A DNA stretch of 32,879 nt, from NCBI RefSeq assembly GCF_000382705.1, contig NZ_ARQE01000019.1, forward strand, positions 1,332 to 34,210, read 5' to 3'. The DNA comes from Aureimonas ureilytica DSM 18598 = NBRC 106430 (lineage in GTDB: Bacteria; Pseudomonadota; Alphaproteobacteria; Rhizobiales; Rhizobiaceae). A program made the position numbers and the translations under genes. Positions 17,749-25,020 of this stretch are shown in pieces. Each line of letters begins with the position of its first letter. Position 1 is the first letter of the stretch. A model generated the notes under the pieces. That model was not told where the DNA came from, did not search any database, and saw nothing but the letters and a program-made list of their open reading frames with translations.

Positions 17749-18180
17749 CTATGCCTCCTCCTCGATGTCGATCTGCGCGATGCGCTGGGCGCTGTCGTTG
17801 AAGCGGGACGCCACGAGGTGACCGAGGGCGACGGCCGCCACGCACAGGACCACCGACAGGGCGACGTTCAGCATGGCGCGTGGCACGGCGTCTGCCCGCA
17901 GGAGATCGAGCGTCTGAAGGCTGAACGAGGAGAAGGTCGTGAAGCCGCCGCAGATCCCGATCATCACGAAGAGACGCAGGTTCTCCGAGGCCGGGAAGCG
18001 ACCAGAGGCAAGGGTGAGTGTCCCGAACAGGCCGATCGCGAACGAGCCCGCGATGTTGATGAGGATCGTGCCCCATGGCAGGTCGCGGCTGATCGGCAGG
18101 GCAAGAACCGAGATGGCATAGCGTAGGAACGTGCCGAGAGCGCCGCCCAGCATGACGATGGCGCAACTGTTGAAGGACAT
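17749..18180 (-). CDS. crcB: CrcB/Fluc fluoride channel
   Basis: 143 residues with four membrane segments. The Fluc signatures are visible: [13 protein letters not shown] near the N-terminus, [13 protein letters not shown] in the second helix and [16 protein letters not shown] in the third, where the conserved phenylalanines and central Na site of these dual-topology dimers lie. The protein exports toxic fluoride from the cytoplasm. The ATG follows an AGGAG with a 6-nt spacer. The leader on the same strand carries a fluoride riboswitch (18242-18294) whose 3' strand can pair with this AGGAG, giving independent support for both gene and function. Confidence 0.93.
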   Translation of the reverse strand: MSFNSCAIVMLGGALGTFLRYAISVLALPISRDLPWGTILINIAGSFAIGLFGTLTLASGRFPASENLRLFVMIGICGGFTTFSSFSLQTLDLLRADAVPRAMLNVALSVVLCVAAVALGHLVASRFNDSAQRIAQIDIEEEA

Positions 18181-18186
18181 GCGGGT

Positions 18187-18196
18187 CTCCTATCGA
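18187..18196 (-). promoter_or_regulatory. crcB Shine-Dalgarno segment complementary to aptamer 3' strand
   Basis: The minus-strand sequence TCGATAGGAG containing the crcB AGGAG is the exact 10-nt complement of CTCCTATCGA at the 3' end of the fluoride aptamer (18242-18251). Between them an 11-position stem with one mismatch (18207-18231, core CTCGGA/TCCGAG) closes the loop. This looks like an RBS-sequestering expression platform. Confidence 0.65.
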
Positions 18197-18241
18197 CGTG
18201 GGTTCGCATCCTCGGAAAGGATCCGAGAATGCGCCGTGGTT

Positions 18242-18294
18242 TCGATAGGAGTCATCAGCCCGACGCGGGCGGTTGCGGGGGAACCCCATCCCCG
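18242..18294 (-). promoter_or_regulatory. Fluoride riboswitch (crcB motif) aptamer
   Basis: On the minus strand the leader reads GGGGATGGGGTTCCCCC, then GCAACCGCC, then GGGCTGATGACTCCTAT. This agrees with the established crcB-motif consensus (GGnGATGG...TTCnCC, AACCGCC, GGCTGATGACTCCTA). It lies 62 bp upstream of crcB on the same strand. Identified from remembered consensus, not by a covariance search. Confidence 0.88.
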
Positions 18295-18392
18295 TCGTGG
18301 TCAGACGCTAACGCCCTTTTCGCAGGTTGGGAAGGCACCGTTCCGTTCGCCGACGCCGTTCACGACGCGACCGATCCGAGCGGCGCTCTGCC

Positions 18393-19196
18393 TCACCGCT
18401 CCCAGCCCTCCGTGCGCATCAGGGCCTGCGCTTCCGGCGTGATCAGGAAGTCGGCGAACTCGCGTGCCTGCGGATCGGCGTCCGGGGCGACCGCGAGGTT
18501 CAGGTCGCGCCAGATCCGGCGGTCCGCCTCGATCGGCACGGCTTCGAGAACGTCGCTCTTCGTCACCGTCCAGTCCGGCCAAGTGATCCAGGCGTCGGCA
18601 TCGAGATCGCCGAACGCCTTGAAGCTGGCGCCCGAGCCGGTGGAGAAGCTGACGATGTTGCGGCGTAAGCGCTCGACGTCCGACAACCTGCCGAGGCGGC
18701 CCGCCACGTCCTCCCAGGTTCCCGTGCCCGACGTGTTGGCAACGCCCGACCCTTCCGTGACGACGATCCGCATGCCGTCCTTCAGAAGGTCCTCGAAGCC
18801 CTGGATCCCCTTCGGGTTGCCCTTCTTGACCGCGATCACGGTGGGGCGGACGTAGATCGGCTCGACCTCAGTCGAGGAGAAGGTCTTGTAGGTCTGGAGG
18901 AAGGCCGTCATCGACTGCTCGGACGTGCCCCAGATGATGTCGGCATCACCCTGCGCCTTCTTCGACCAGGTGCCCTCCGGTCCCGCGGTGATCTCGACCT
19001 TGTTCCCGGTCTGCCGCATCCAGAGGTCGGCGACCTTCTTGAACGCGGTGTGGGGGCCACCGGCGCCGTATAGACGCACGACACCGTCCCTCGGCTCGTG
19101 CCGGATGGCAGGATCGAACAGCACGGTGTCCTGCGCCTGCACGGTGGCGCAGGCGAGGAGAAGGGCGGCGCTGGCAAGGATCGGGAGGCGAGGCAT
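18393..19196 (-). CDS. AcfC-like periplasmic substrate-binding protein
   Basis: 267 residues with a Sec signal peptide (about 1-22, ending ATVQAQ). The mature part resembles AcfC and sulfate/molybdate-type periplasmic binding proteins: LYGAGGPHTAFKKVADLW, DIIWGTSEQSMTAFLQ, YVRPTVIAVKKGNPKGIQGFEDLL, VANTSGTGTWEDVAGR and DAWITWPDW. The start at 19196 is supported by AGGAG 5 nt upstream; a longer open frame exists but precedes the signal peptide. No permease or ATPase genes adjoin, so it may serve a distant transporter or act as a sensor or scavenger. It is divergent from the sigma-factor operon and has a matching ECF-type promoter. Ligand unknown; an oxyanion is plausible. Confidence 0.82.
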   Translation of the reverse strand: MPRLPILASAALLLACATVQAQDTVLFDPAIRHEPRDGVVRLYGAGGPHTAFKKVADLWMRQTGNKVEITAGPEGTWSKKAQGDADIIWGTSEQSMTAFLQTYKTFSSTEVEPIYVRPTVIAVKKGNPKGIQGFEDLLKDGMRIVVTEGSGVANTSGTGTWEDVAGRLGRLSDVERLRRNIVSFSTGSGASFKAFGDLDADAWITWPDWTVTKSDVLEAVPIEADRRIWRDLNLAVAPDADPQAREFADFLITPEAQALMRTEGWER

Positions 19197-19258
19197 CGGA
19201 ACTCCTGGCGGTTCATATCGATCGGTCGGGGCCCTTGTCTCGGGCCGGCTTGCGGGGA

Positions 19259-19285
19259 AAGACGCCGCGCTTCGCCGTTTATTCC
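19259..19285 (-). promoter_or_regulatory. Candidate ECF promoter for the acfC-like gene
   Basis: On the minus strand GGAAT (19281-19285) is followed by 16 nt and CGTCTT (19259-19264). The same GGAATAA...CGTCT layout occurs on the opposite strand for the sigma operon. The promoter lies about 60 bp upstream of the gene start. Confidence 0.55.
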
Positions 19286-19318
19286 GTCCGGGACAGCGAA
19301 ATTTTTGCGGAGCCATCG

Positions 19319-19345
19319 GGAATAAGAGATCGTCGTCGGCGTCTC
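19319..19345 (+). promoter_or_regulatory. Candidate ECF promoter for the sigma-factor operon
   Basis: GGAAT (19319-19323), 16 nt, CGTCTC (19340-19345). It has identical spacing to the divergent promoter at 19259-19285 and lies 40 bp before the first gene of the operon that encodes the sigma factor, which predicts autoregulation. Confidence 0.55.
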
Positions 19346-19384
19346 GGCGTGGTCAGAACCCTTCAAGGCCGAGGACGAACAATC

Positions 19385-19801
19385 ATGAAGACCCTTCTCA
19401 CCGCCGCAGCCATCGCCGCATTCACTACAACCATCGCCCACGCCGGCCCCGCCGCCGACATGGCGCAGGCCCGCATCGCCTCGATCGCCAAGGGGGACAC
19501 CGCAGCCGTCGCCGGGGCCTACAGCGATGGCGCCGTCCTTCATTGGGTGGGCGGCCCGCTCGACGGCACCTACGAGGGCGCGGAGATCAAGGCCGTCTGG
19601 GAGAAGTTCGCAAAGGCCCAGCCGAACCTGACCGCGAACGTGATGGACGTCTCGGAGGCGATGAACCCGAAGGGCGCGACGGTCACCGCCAACGTCGTGT
19701 TCGCGGGTAAGGACAAGATCCCGGTGCGCTACGTCATGCTGTTCCGCGAGGGCAAGCTGACCGACGAGATCTGGCAGGTCGACCCGGCGCTCGCGAAGTA
19801 A
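19385..19801 (+). CDS. Secreted SnoaL/NTF2-like protein
   Basis: 138 residues with a signal peptide (1-20, MKTLLTAAAIAAFTTTIAHA). The remainder has the layout of a small SnoaL/DUF4440-type alpha+beta barrel (ARIASIAKGDTAAVAGAYSDGAVLHWVGGPLDGTYEGAEIKAVW in pieces, then YVMLFREGKLTDEIWQVDP). Such folds bind small molecules in a central cavity; no catalytic set is recognisable. It is the first gene behind the ECF-type promoter, and its stop is 7 bp before the sigma gene. It may be a periplasmic effector or stress-binding protein of the regulon, which is inference. The start at 19385 was chosen for the signal peptide. Confidence 0.75.
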   Translation: MKTLLTAAAIAAFTTTIAHAGPAADMAQARIASIAKGDTAAVAGAYSDGAVLHWVGGPLDGTYEGAEIKAVWEKFAKAQPNLTANVMDVSEAMNPKGATVTANVVFAGKDKIPVRYVMLFREGKLTDEIWQVDPALAK

Positions 19802-19808
19802 GCGCGAC

Positions 19809-20324
19809 ATGAGCGAAGACGAGATCGCACGGCTGGTGGAACCCCTGATCCCGGGGCTGAGGCGCTATGCCTATGCTTTGGTGCGGGACAGGGCTGCCGC
19901 CGACGATCTCGTCCAGGACTGCTTGGAGCGGGCCGTCGGGCGTTGGCACCTGCGCCGCTCCGACGGCGACCTGCGCGCTTGGCTCTATGCCATCCTGCGC
20001 AACCTCCACCTGTCGGCTCTGCGCCAACGCCGCCGGCGCGGAGAGCACGTCGGGCTCGACGACATGACCGCGCCGCCTGGCGTCGATGGCGGTCAGATGG
20101 AGCGGGCCGAGTTCCGCGATGTTCTGAGCGGCCTGGAGGCTTTGAGCGAGGAACACCGCACGGTGCTCCTTCTCGTCGGCGTCGAGGACCTGAGCTACGA
20201 GGAGACCGCCAAGGTCATGGGTCTGCCGATCGGAACCGTGATGTCGAGACTGTCGCGTGCCCGGCAGCGCTTGCGCTCCTATCTCGACCATGGCGCGAGG
20301 CCGAACCTCAGGAGGGTCAAATGA
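19809..20324 (+). CDS. ECF-type RNA polymerase sigma factor
   Basis: 171 residues with two domains. Region 2 (about 10-75) includes RRYAYALVRDRAAADDLVQDCLERAV and the -10-recognising LRAWLYAILRNLHLSALRQ. Region 4 (about 105-155) includes LSGLEALSEEHRTVLLLVGVEDLSYEETAKVMGLPIGTVMSRLSRARQRLRSYL. Region 3 is absent, as in all ECF sigmas. The stop overlaps the anti-sigma start (ATGA). GGAAT-N16-CGTC sequences in front of its own operon and of the divergent gene are its likely targets. Confidence 0.92.
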   Translation: MSEDEIARLVEPLIPGLRRYAYALVRDRAAADDLVQDCLERAVGRWHLRRSDGDLRAWLYAILRNLHLSALRQRRRRGEHVGLDDMTAPPGVDGGQMERAEFRDVLSGLEALSEEHRTVLLLVGVEDLSYEETAKVMGLPIGTVMSRLSRARQRLRSYLDHGARPNLRRVK

Positions 20325-21133
20325 ACCGTATCGACCTTCCCGTCGGCGAGGACGATCTCCAGGCCTATCTCGACGGACGCCTCGCCCGCGACCGCCTCGA
20401 AGCGGTGCGGCGCTACCTGGAGAAGCACCCTGCCATTGCGGGCGACCTGGAGCGGGACCGAATGCTGCTCGGCGAGTTGCGCGATCGTCTCGGCTGCAAG
20501 GCCGCGGAGCCCATTCCAGCCCGTCTTCGCATCTCCAGCATCCGTGCCGGTGTGCGACGCCGGCGTTGGTCGAACGTGCGGTCGGTTGCCGCCGTCTGCG
20601 CTTGGATCGCCGTCGGCGGACTAGGGGGGTGGATGGCGAACGGCCTCCTGGTGACGCCAGATCCTGCCCCCGTCCATATTGCTCGCATGGCGGAGGACGC
20701 GATCTCGGCCTACCGCACCTTCGTGGTGGAAGTGGTCCACCCCGTCGAGGTGCGGGCGGACGAGGAAGCTCATCTGGTGGGCTGGCTGTCGAAGCGGCTG
20801 CGCACGCAGATCACCGCTCCGGACCTCACCCCGCTCGGCTACCGCCTGATGGGAGGCCGCCTCCTGCCGGGTGGTTCCGGTCCGGCCGCCATGCTGATGT
20901 ACGACGACGACGCAGGGTCGCGACTGACCCTATACGTCAAGACGGACGAGACCGAGGAGACGTCCTTCCAGTTCCTGGAGGAGGACGGCGTCTCGGCCTT
21001 CCTGTGGCGCGACCGAGGCCTCGGCTACGTGGTGACGGCAGGAACGTCCCGCGAGGCGTTGATGCCGGTCGCCCGGCTCGTCTACGACGAACTGGAGCGA
21101 CAACCGGAGCCCAAGCCCGCGAACCAACTCTAA
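20321..21133 (+). CDS. Membrane-anchored anti-sigma factor
   Basis: 270 residues. A cytoplasmic N-terminal helical region (1-80; EDDLQAYLDGRLARDRLEAVRRYLEKHP) looks like an anti-sigma domain. One membrane helix follows at about 85-108 (VAAVCAWIAVGGLGGWMANGLLV), then a periplasmic domain of about 160 residues ending in VARLVYDELER. The zinc-binding HxxxCxxC motif of many anti-sigmas is absent. It is translationally coupled to the sigma gene by ATGA overlap, with GGAGG upstream. It should hold the sigma factor at the membrane until a periplasmic signal triggers release. The assignment rests on this arrangement more than on sequence. Confidence 0.82.
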   Translation: MNRIDLPVGEDDLQAYLDGRLARDRLEAVRRYLEKHPAIAGDLERDRMLLGELRDRLGCKAAEPIPARLRISSIRAGVRRRRWSNVRSVAAVCAWIAVGGLGGWMANGLLVTPDPAPVHIARMAEDAISAYRTFVVEVVHPVEVRADEEAHLVGWLSKRLRTQITAPDLTPLGYRLMGGRLLPGGSGPAAMLMYDDDAGSRLTLYVKTDETEETSFQFLEEDGVSAFLWRDRGLGYVVTAGTSREALMPVARLVYDELERQPEPKPANQL

Positions 21134-21143
21134 GGGACGACCC

Positions 21144-22043
21144 TTGACGCTCGACCAGCTCCGCATCTTCGTCGCGATCGCCGAACGGAGCCACGTGACC
21201 GAGGCTGCAAGGGCCTTGAACCTCACGCAGTCGGCCACGAGTTCGGCGCTTGCCGCGCTGGAGACCCGGCACGGCGTCCGGCTCTTCGACCGGGTCGGGC
21301 GTGGCATCGAACTGACCGAGGCCGGACGGCTGTTCCTCCCCGAGGCCCGCGCCGTCCTGGCACGGGCGGCGGAGGCGGCGTGCGCGCTCGACGATCTGAC
21401 GAACCTGCGACGTGGCCATGTCGCTCTGGTGGCCAGCCAGACGGTCGCCAACCACTGGCTTCCCTCGCACATGCGACGCTTCCGGGAACGCCATCCCGGC
21501 GTCATCCTGTCGTTGCGCATCGCCAATACGCGGCAGGCCGGCGAGGCGGTGGCCGCGGGAGACGTCGATCTCGGCTTCGTCGAGGACGAGTTGGGCGATC
21601 CCCGTCTGCGCTTGACCCGCGTCGCACACGACCGACTCATTCTCGTCGCCTCCTCCGATCATGGTTCGACCGAGGCAGGCCTTCAATGCGTCTCCGACCT
21701 GGCGCGGGCGACCTGGATCATGCGTGAGCCCGGTTCCGGCACACGCAACATTCTGGAGGACGCGCTGCGGGTCGAGGGCATCGATCCCACCACCTTGACG
21801 GTCGATCTGGAGCTTCCGTCCAACGAGGCCGTACGAGCGGCCATCGAAGTCGGCGGCGTCGTGGGCGTCCTGCCGCTGGCGGTGGCCCAGCCGGGACTTG
21901 CATCCGGCACACTGGTCGAGATCGGCTTTCCCCTTCCGTCGCGCGGCTTCCATGCGGTCGTGATGAAGGAGCGAAGCCTCGGCCGAGCAGCGTCTGCGTT
22001 CCTGCACGAGGTTCACGACAGCGATCCGGGCCCGAGCGCGTGA
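21144..22043 (+). CDS. LysR-family transcriptional regulator
   Basis: 299 residues from a TTG start with AAGGGA upstream; no in-frame ATG fits better. The winged HTH (1-60; LDQLRIFVAIAERSHVTEAARALNLTQSATSSALAALETRHGVRLFDR) is followed by a LysR substrate-binding domain (about 90-290; VALVASQTVANHWLPSHMRRFRERHPGV, SNEAVRAAIEVGGVVGVLPL). It resembles CysB/YeiE-like regulators in general form. It starts 10 bp after the anti-sigma stop and its own stop overlaps the next GTG (GTGA), so it belongs to the same run of genes. LysR proteins usually control nearby genes; the transporter or dsbA-like gene are candidates. Confidence 0.9.
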   Translation: MTLDQLRIFVAIAERSHVTEAARALNLTQSATSSALAALETRHGVRLFDRVGRGIELTEAGRLFLPEARAVLARAAEAACALDDLTNLRRGHVALVASQTVANHWLPSHMRRFRERHPGVILSLRIANTRQAGEAVAAGDVDLGFVEDELGDPRLRLTRVAHDRLILVASSDHGSTEAGLQCVSDLARATWIMREPGSGTRNILEDALRVEGIDPTTLTVDLELPSNEAVRAAIEVGGVVGVLPLAVAQPGLASGTLVEIGFPLPSRGFHAVVMKERSLGRAASAFLHEVHDSDPGPSA

Positions 22044-22696
22044 CAAGCGAACCCGGGGCGCGGCTCGATGACCTCGTCCTGCATCTCGCCGCGCTGGCGG
22101 GAACGCCGACGCTGTTCAACCCCTACGCCGATACGGACCCCACGGTTGACGGTTCGGATGCACCCGCGATCCGACGCGGCAACCTCGGTCGCTATCTCCG
22201 AGCCTTCATGGACCGAGACGAGATCGACCTCTGGCTGGGTGAAGCGCCTTCGAGGTTCGGGGCCCGCCGCACCGGCGTGCCCTTCTCGGGCGAAGGTTAC
22301 TTGGCCGACCTCTCCTCACGCCTTGCCATCGCACCGTTTGGGATCGCGACGGACGAAGCTCTCGCCACACGGCCGTCAAGCACGTCGCGACAAATCTGGA
22401 GCGCGCTGCCAGCCCGGTTACCCCTGTTCTGGAACGCCGTCATGCATCATCCGCACCGGGTCGGAACCCCGTTGCGCAACCGAACGCCGACGCGGTCCGA
22501 GATTACCCGTCACCGCGAGGCACTGACGCTCCTCATCGCAGCGATCCGGCCACGGCGCATCCTCGCGATCGGGCGTGTGGCGGAGGGCGCGGCTGCTGGG
22601 TACGACGTGCCGATCACCTACGTCCGCCATCCCGCTCAAGGCGGCGCCGCTCAGTTCCGCGCCGGGGTCGCCGAGTTCGGTCGGGACGCATCGTGA
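22040..22696 (+). CDS. Uracil-DNA glycosylase-like protein
   Basis: 218 residues from a GTG overlapping the LysR stop. The UDG-superfamily layout is visible: motif A-like IDLWLGEAPSRFGARRTGVPFSGEGYL, a central FWNAVMHHPHR (Asn on the active strand), ILAIGRVAEGAA and a C-terminal YVRHPAQGGAAQFRAG standing where the His-Pro loop lies. The protein contains no cysteine at all, so it cannot bind the 4Fe-4S cluster of UDG families 4 and 5. It should excise uracil or a related damaged base from DNA. Its place in an ECF sigma operon suggests stress-induced repair. Which UDG family it belongs to is uncertain. Confidence 0.72.
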   Translation: MTSEPGARLDDLVLHLAALAGTPTLFNPYADTDPTVDGSDAPAIRRGNLGRYLRAFMDRDEIDLWLGEAPSRFGARRTGVPFSGEGYLADLSSRLAIAPFGIATDEALATRPSSTSRQIWSALPARLPLFWNAVMHHPHRVGTPLRNRTPTRSEITRHREALTLLIAAIRPRRILAIGRVAEGAAAGYDVPITYVRHPAQGGAAQFRAGVAEFGRDAS

Positions 22697-22709
22697 GGGC
22701 GGTGGCCGC

Positions 22710-23369
22710 TCATGTCTGCGCGTCCACCAGGGCGCCAAGATCGGCGGCGGCGACCATGCCGACCTGACGCTGGCCGCCGATGAAGAAGGTCGGCGTCCCG
22801 CTGACCCCGAACTCGCGATGCCCACGCTCTTGGACCGCAACGACCTGAGCCTGTAGCGCCTTGTTCGACAAGCAGGCAGCGAAAGCGTCGCGGTCCATGC
22901 CTGCGAGTTGGGCGATGCCGAGAAGTGCTGCGGAGGCGTTCTCCGCCCGAGCCCACATCTTCTGCTGGCTGAACAGGACGTCGATCATCGCGAGCGTCGC
23001 CTCGCCGTTCAGGCATCGAGCCAGCATGAACCCGGCGAGCGAACGCGGGTCGAGTGGAAACTCGCGCAGCACCAGACGGGCGCGGCCAGTGTCGATGTGG
23101 GATCGATTGAACTCAGGCAGAACGCCGACGTGGAACTCGGCGCAGAAGCCGCACGTCAGCGACGTGTACTCGACCACCGTCACCGGAGCGCTGGGGTCGC
23201 CATAGGCAAGCTCCGGCAAGTCTCCTGAGGCCTGCACCGCCGCAGAGTCGACCGGACTTTCGTCGTTGGCCAGGACGGAACCAGGTAGAACCGCTCCCAA
23301 CCCGGCAAGGGCGGATCCGATGAGAAGGCGGCGTCGGTCGGGATGCGACGGGCTGTGCGATAGGGTCAT
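22710..23369 (-). CDS. DsbA-family thiol oxidoreductase with Tat-like signal
   Basis: 219 residues. The N-terminus has a twin-arginine-like signal (HPDRRRLLIGSALAGLGAVLPGSVLAN). The thioredoxin fold carries the active site C73-G-F-C76 (YTSLTCGFCAEFH) and the cis-Pro loop GVSGTPTFFIGG. It matches the DsbA-like Thioredoxin_4 group that oxidises or isomerises disulfides in the periplasm. It is convergent with the UDG-like gene, 13 bp apart. The open frame continues far upstream of the ATG at 23369 but only in the antisense of the next gene, so that extension is not real. A hairpin and an ECF-like promoter lie in the leader. Confidence 0.88.
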   Translation of the reverse strand: MTLSHSPSHPDRRRLLIGSALAGLGAVLPGSVLANDESPVDSAAVQASGDLPELAYGDPSAPVTVVEYTSLTCGFCAEFHVGVLPEFNRSHIDTGRARLVLREFPLDPRSLAGFMLARCLNGEATLAMIDVLFSQQKMWARAENASAALLGIAQLAGMDRDAFAACLSNKALQAQVVAVQERGHREFGVSGTPTFFIGGQRQVGMVAAADLGALVDAQT

Positions 23370-23399
23370 GCGGGGGCCTTGCGTGTTGGGGAGCGTCGA

Positions 23400-23428
23400 C
23401 CGAGAGGGGTGTGTACCCAGCCTCTCGG
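23400..23428 (-). other. Hairpin in the dsbA-like leader
   Basis: CCGAGAGG (23400-23407) pairs perfectly with CCTCTCGG (23421-23428), and an inner GGT/ACC can extend the stem. It lies about 30 bp before the start codon and downstream of the predicted promoter, so it would be in the 5' UTR. Confidence 0.45.
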
Positions 23429-23432
23429 GACG

Positions 23433-23460
23433 ATGACGCTCGTCGGCATCGCGGTATTCC
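23433..23460 (-). promoter_or_regulatory. Candidate ECF promoter for the dsbA-like gene
   Basis: On the minus strand GGAAT (23456-23460), 17 nt, CGTCAT (23433-23438), 64 bp before the start. The spacing is one base longer than the pair at 19.3 kb, so this is a weaker match. Confidence 0.35.
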
Positions 23461-23509
23461 CGTCCGTACCGGCGAATGGCGATCACGACGGCGTCAACCC
23501 GCCGACGGA

Positions 23510-24661
23510 TCAGTTGGTCTTGAGGCAGGGAGCGACGAAGAGATCGCCGCGCCAGGCGCCGCGAACCGTCCGTACCGCCACGATCAGCCAAACCACGGCG
23601 AGGAGCGCGACCAGCGCCACGCCGAAACCGTGGATCGCGGCGATCGGCAGGATCGTACCCAGCTTCAGCGTCGTCACCGCGTAGACGCCGATCGGGAAGG
23701 TATAGCCCCACCAGCCGAGATTGAACGGGAGGCCTTCCCTGACGTAGCGGACCGTGACCAGCGTCGCGATGGCGAGCCACCAAAGACCGTAGCCCCACAG
23801 AAGCAAGCCACCGAGGAGGCCGACGCCTTCCATCGTTGCCCCGAAGCGTTCCAGTCCGTTGGCAGCGAGGATCGCCGGGGCCGCCCCGCCCAGCGTCATC
23901 AGGCCGAGCGCACCGGTGCCGATGGGCCCGAGCGCCAGCCAGCTCGACGAGGCCATGGAGGCGTGCGGCAGCTTGTGGACGGCGAGCCTGAGGACGAGCA
24001 CGACGAGGACGCTCATCGCGATCGGCACGGACAGAGCCCAAAGCGCGTAGGACAGCGTCAGGACGAGGAGCTGGCTCTGCGGGTCGGCCAAGTGAGGTGC
24101 CAGCAGACCGCCCGACACGGCGGCAACCTCGGCCGCCACCATTGGCAGGAGCCAGACCGCGGTCATTTGGTCGATCGAGTGGCTTTGGCGCGTGAACATC
24201 ATGTAGGGGATCGCAATCCCGCAGGCCGCGGCCATCGCGACGTCGATCCACCACAGCGTCTCGGCAACGCCGATCGCGGCGGGTCCGAAGCGCGGCAACC
24301 CGAACAGGAGGAAGCCGTTGATGATGGTGGCGAGCCCCATCGGGATGCAGCCAAAGAACATCGACACGACGGAATGGCCGAAGATGCGCTTGGCACCGTC
24401 GAAGAAGAAGATCCAGCGAGCGGCGTAGAGCCCGGTGAACAGGACGAAGAGCGCCATGTTCAGCACCCACAGGCCTTCCCCGACCGCATGGAGGACCGGG
24501 ACCGTCGTTCCGAACTGGGCGAGCGCGATGGCCAGGATGCCCGTGCCCATCGTGGCGGCGAACCAGTTCGGGGTGAACTGGCGCACCACCTCGCGCGGAC
24601 TGTCGAGGCGCGACAGGGGATGAAGGCCAAGCGAGACGGCGCGCATCTGTTCGAAGGTCAT
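23510..24661 (-). CDS. TDT/TehA-SLAC1 family transporter
   Basis: 383 residues with ten hydrophobic segments. The family start TPNWFAATMGTGILAIALAQF is clear, followed by FVLFTGLYAARWIFFF, GCIPMGLATIINGF and the C-terminal LPFNLGWWGYTFPIGVYAVTTLKLG, which fits tellurite-resistance/dicarboxylate (TDT) transporters including sulfite exporters and SLAC1-type anion channels. The start at 24661 was chosen because the extra 44 upstream residues of the frame are Pro/Ser/Gly-rich and unlike the family. The substrate could be sulfite, a C4-dicarboxylate or tellurite. The LysR regulator and thiol oxidoreductase nearby make a sulfur compound an attractive guess only. Confidence 0.85.
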   Translation of the reverse strand: MTFEQMRAVSLGLHPLSRLDSPREVVRQFTPNWFAATMGTGILAIALAQFGTTVPVLHAVGEGLWVLNMALFVLFTGLYAARWIFFFDGAKRIFGHSVVSMFFGCIPMGLATIINGFLLFGLPRFGPAAIGVAETLWWIDVAMAAACGIAIPYMMFTRQSHSIDQMTAVWLLPMVAAEVAAVSGGLLAPHLADPQSQLLVLTLSYALWALSVPIAMSVLVVLVLRLAVHKLPHASMASSSWLALGPIGTGALGLMTLGGAAPAILAANGLERFGATMEGVGLLGGLLLWGYGLWWLAIATLVTVRYVREGLPFNLGWWGYTFPIGVYAVTTLKLGTILPIAAIHGFGVALVALLAVVWLIVAVRTVRGAWRGDLFVAPCLKTN

Positions 24662-24821
24662 GGGCGGCAAGCCTTTCCGGTTGCCGGAAAAGATGCTCCC
24701 AGGGAGAGCGGCGATCCAACGCGAAGTTCCGGTTGAACCGATCGGTGGCCCGGATGGATCGGTTGCCGATCGGAGGCGAAGGCGAGGCATCAAAGCGTAG
24801 TGCTCTGGTCATGGGGACATC

Positions 24822-24849
24822 ACGACGGAGCGCCCGGTCGAGCCGTTCC
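24822..24849 (-). promoter_or_regulatory. Candidate ECF-type promoter upstream of the TDT transporter
   Basis: On the minus strand GGAAC (24845-24849), 17 nt, CGTCGT (24822-24827). It fits the general ECF/EcfG pattern GGAAC-N16/17-CGTY but would leave a leader of about 150 nt before 24661. Confidence 0.3.
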
Positions 24850-25020
24850 GGCCCCGTTGCCCTCACGCCGCCGTGATGGCAAGGATGCGGCACGCGAACG
24901 GTGCGCGGCCCGGACGAAGGCCGGAACGGGAAGTCGTCGACGAACTGACGCCGCAGCCTGAGACCCGCCGTCCGCGCGACCGATTCCCTCGGGACGATCC
25001 GTCCCCCACAGGAGCCCACC

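Noticed and set aside
16724..18294. Link between the alpha/beta hydrolase and the fluoride channel, suggesting fluoroacetate dehalogenase
   Set aside because: Dehalogenases share the fold, but the HGFPE and GHDWGA motifs and cap tyrosines fit epoxide hydrolases at least as well. The genes are convergent and not in one operon. Adjacency alone is too weak.
23411..24736. Long open frame (441 codons, + strand) antisense to the TDT transporter gene
   Set aside because: The product is a Glu/Arg/His/Gly-rich repetitive translation with no domain. It is the mirror of a well-supported membrane protein gene in high-GC DNA.
24662..24793. Longer N-terminus for the TDT transporter starting at 24793
   Set aside because: The extra 44 residues are Pro/Ser/Gly-rich and unlike the family, although a possible promoter at 24822-24849 would leave a short leader for that start.
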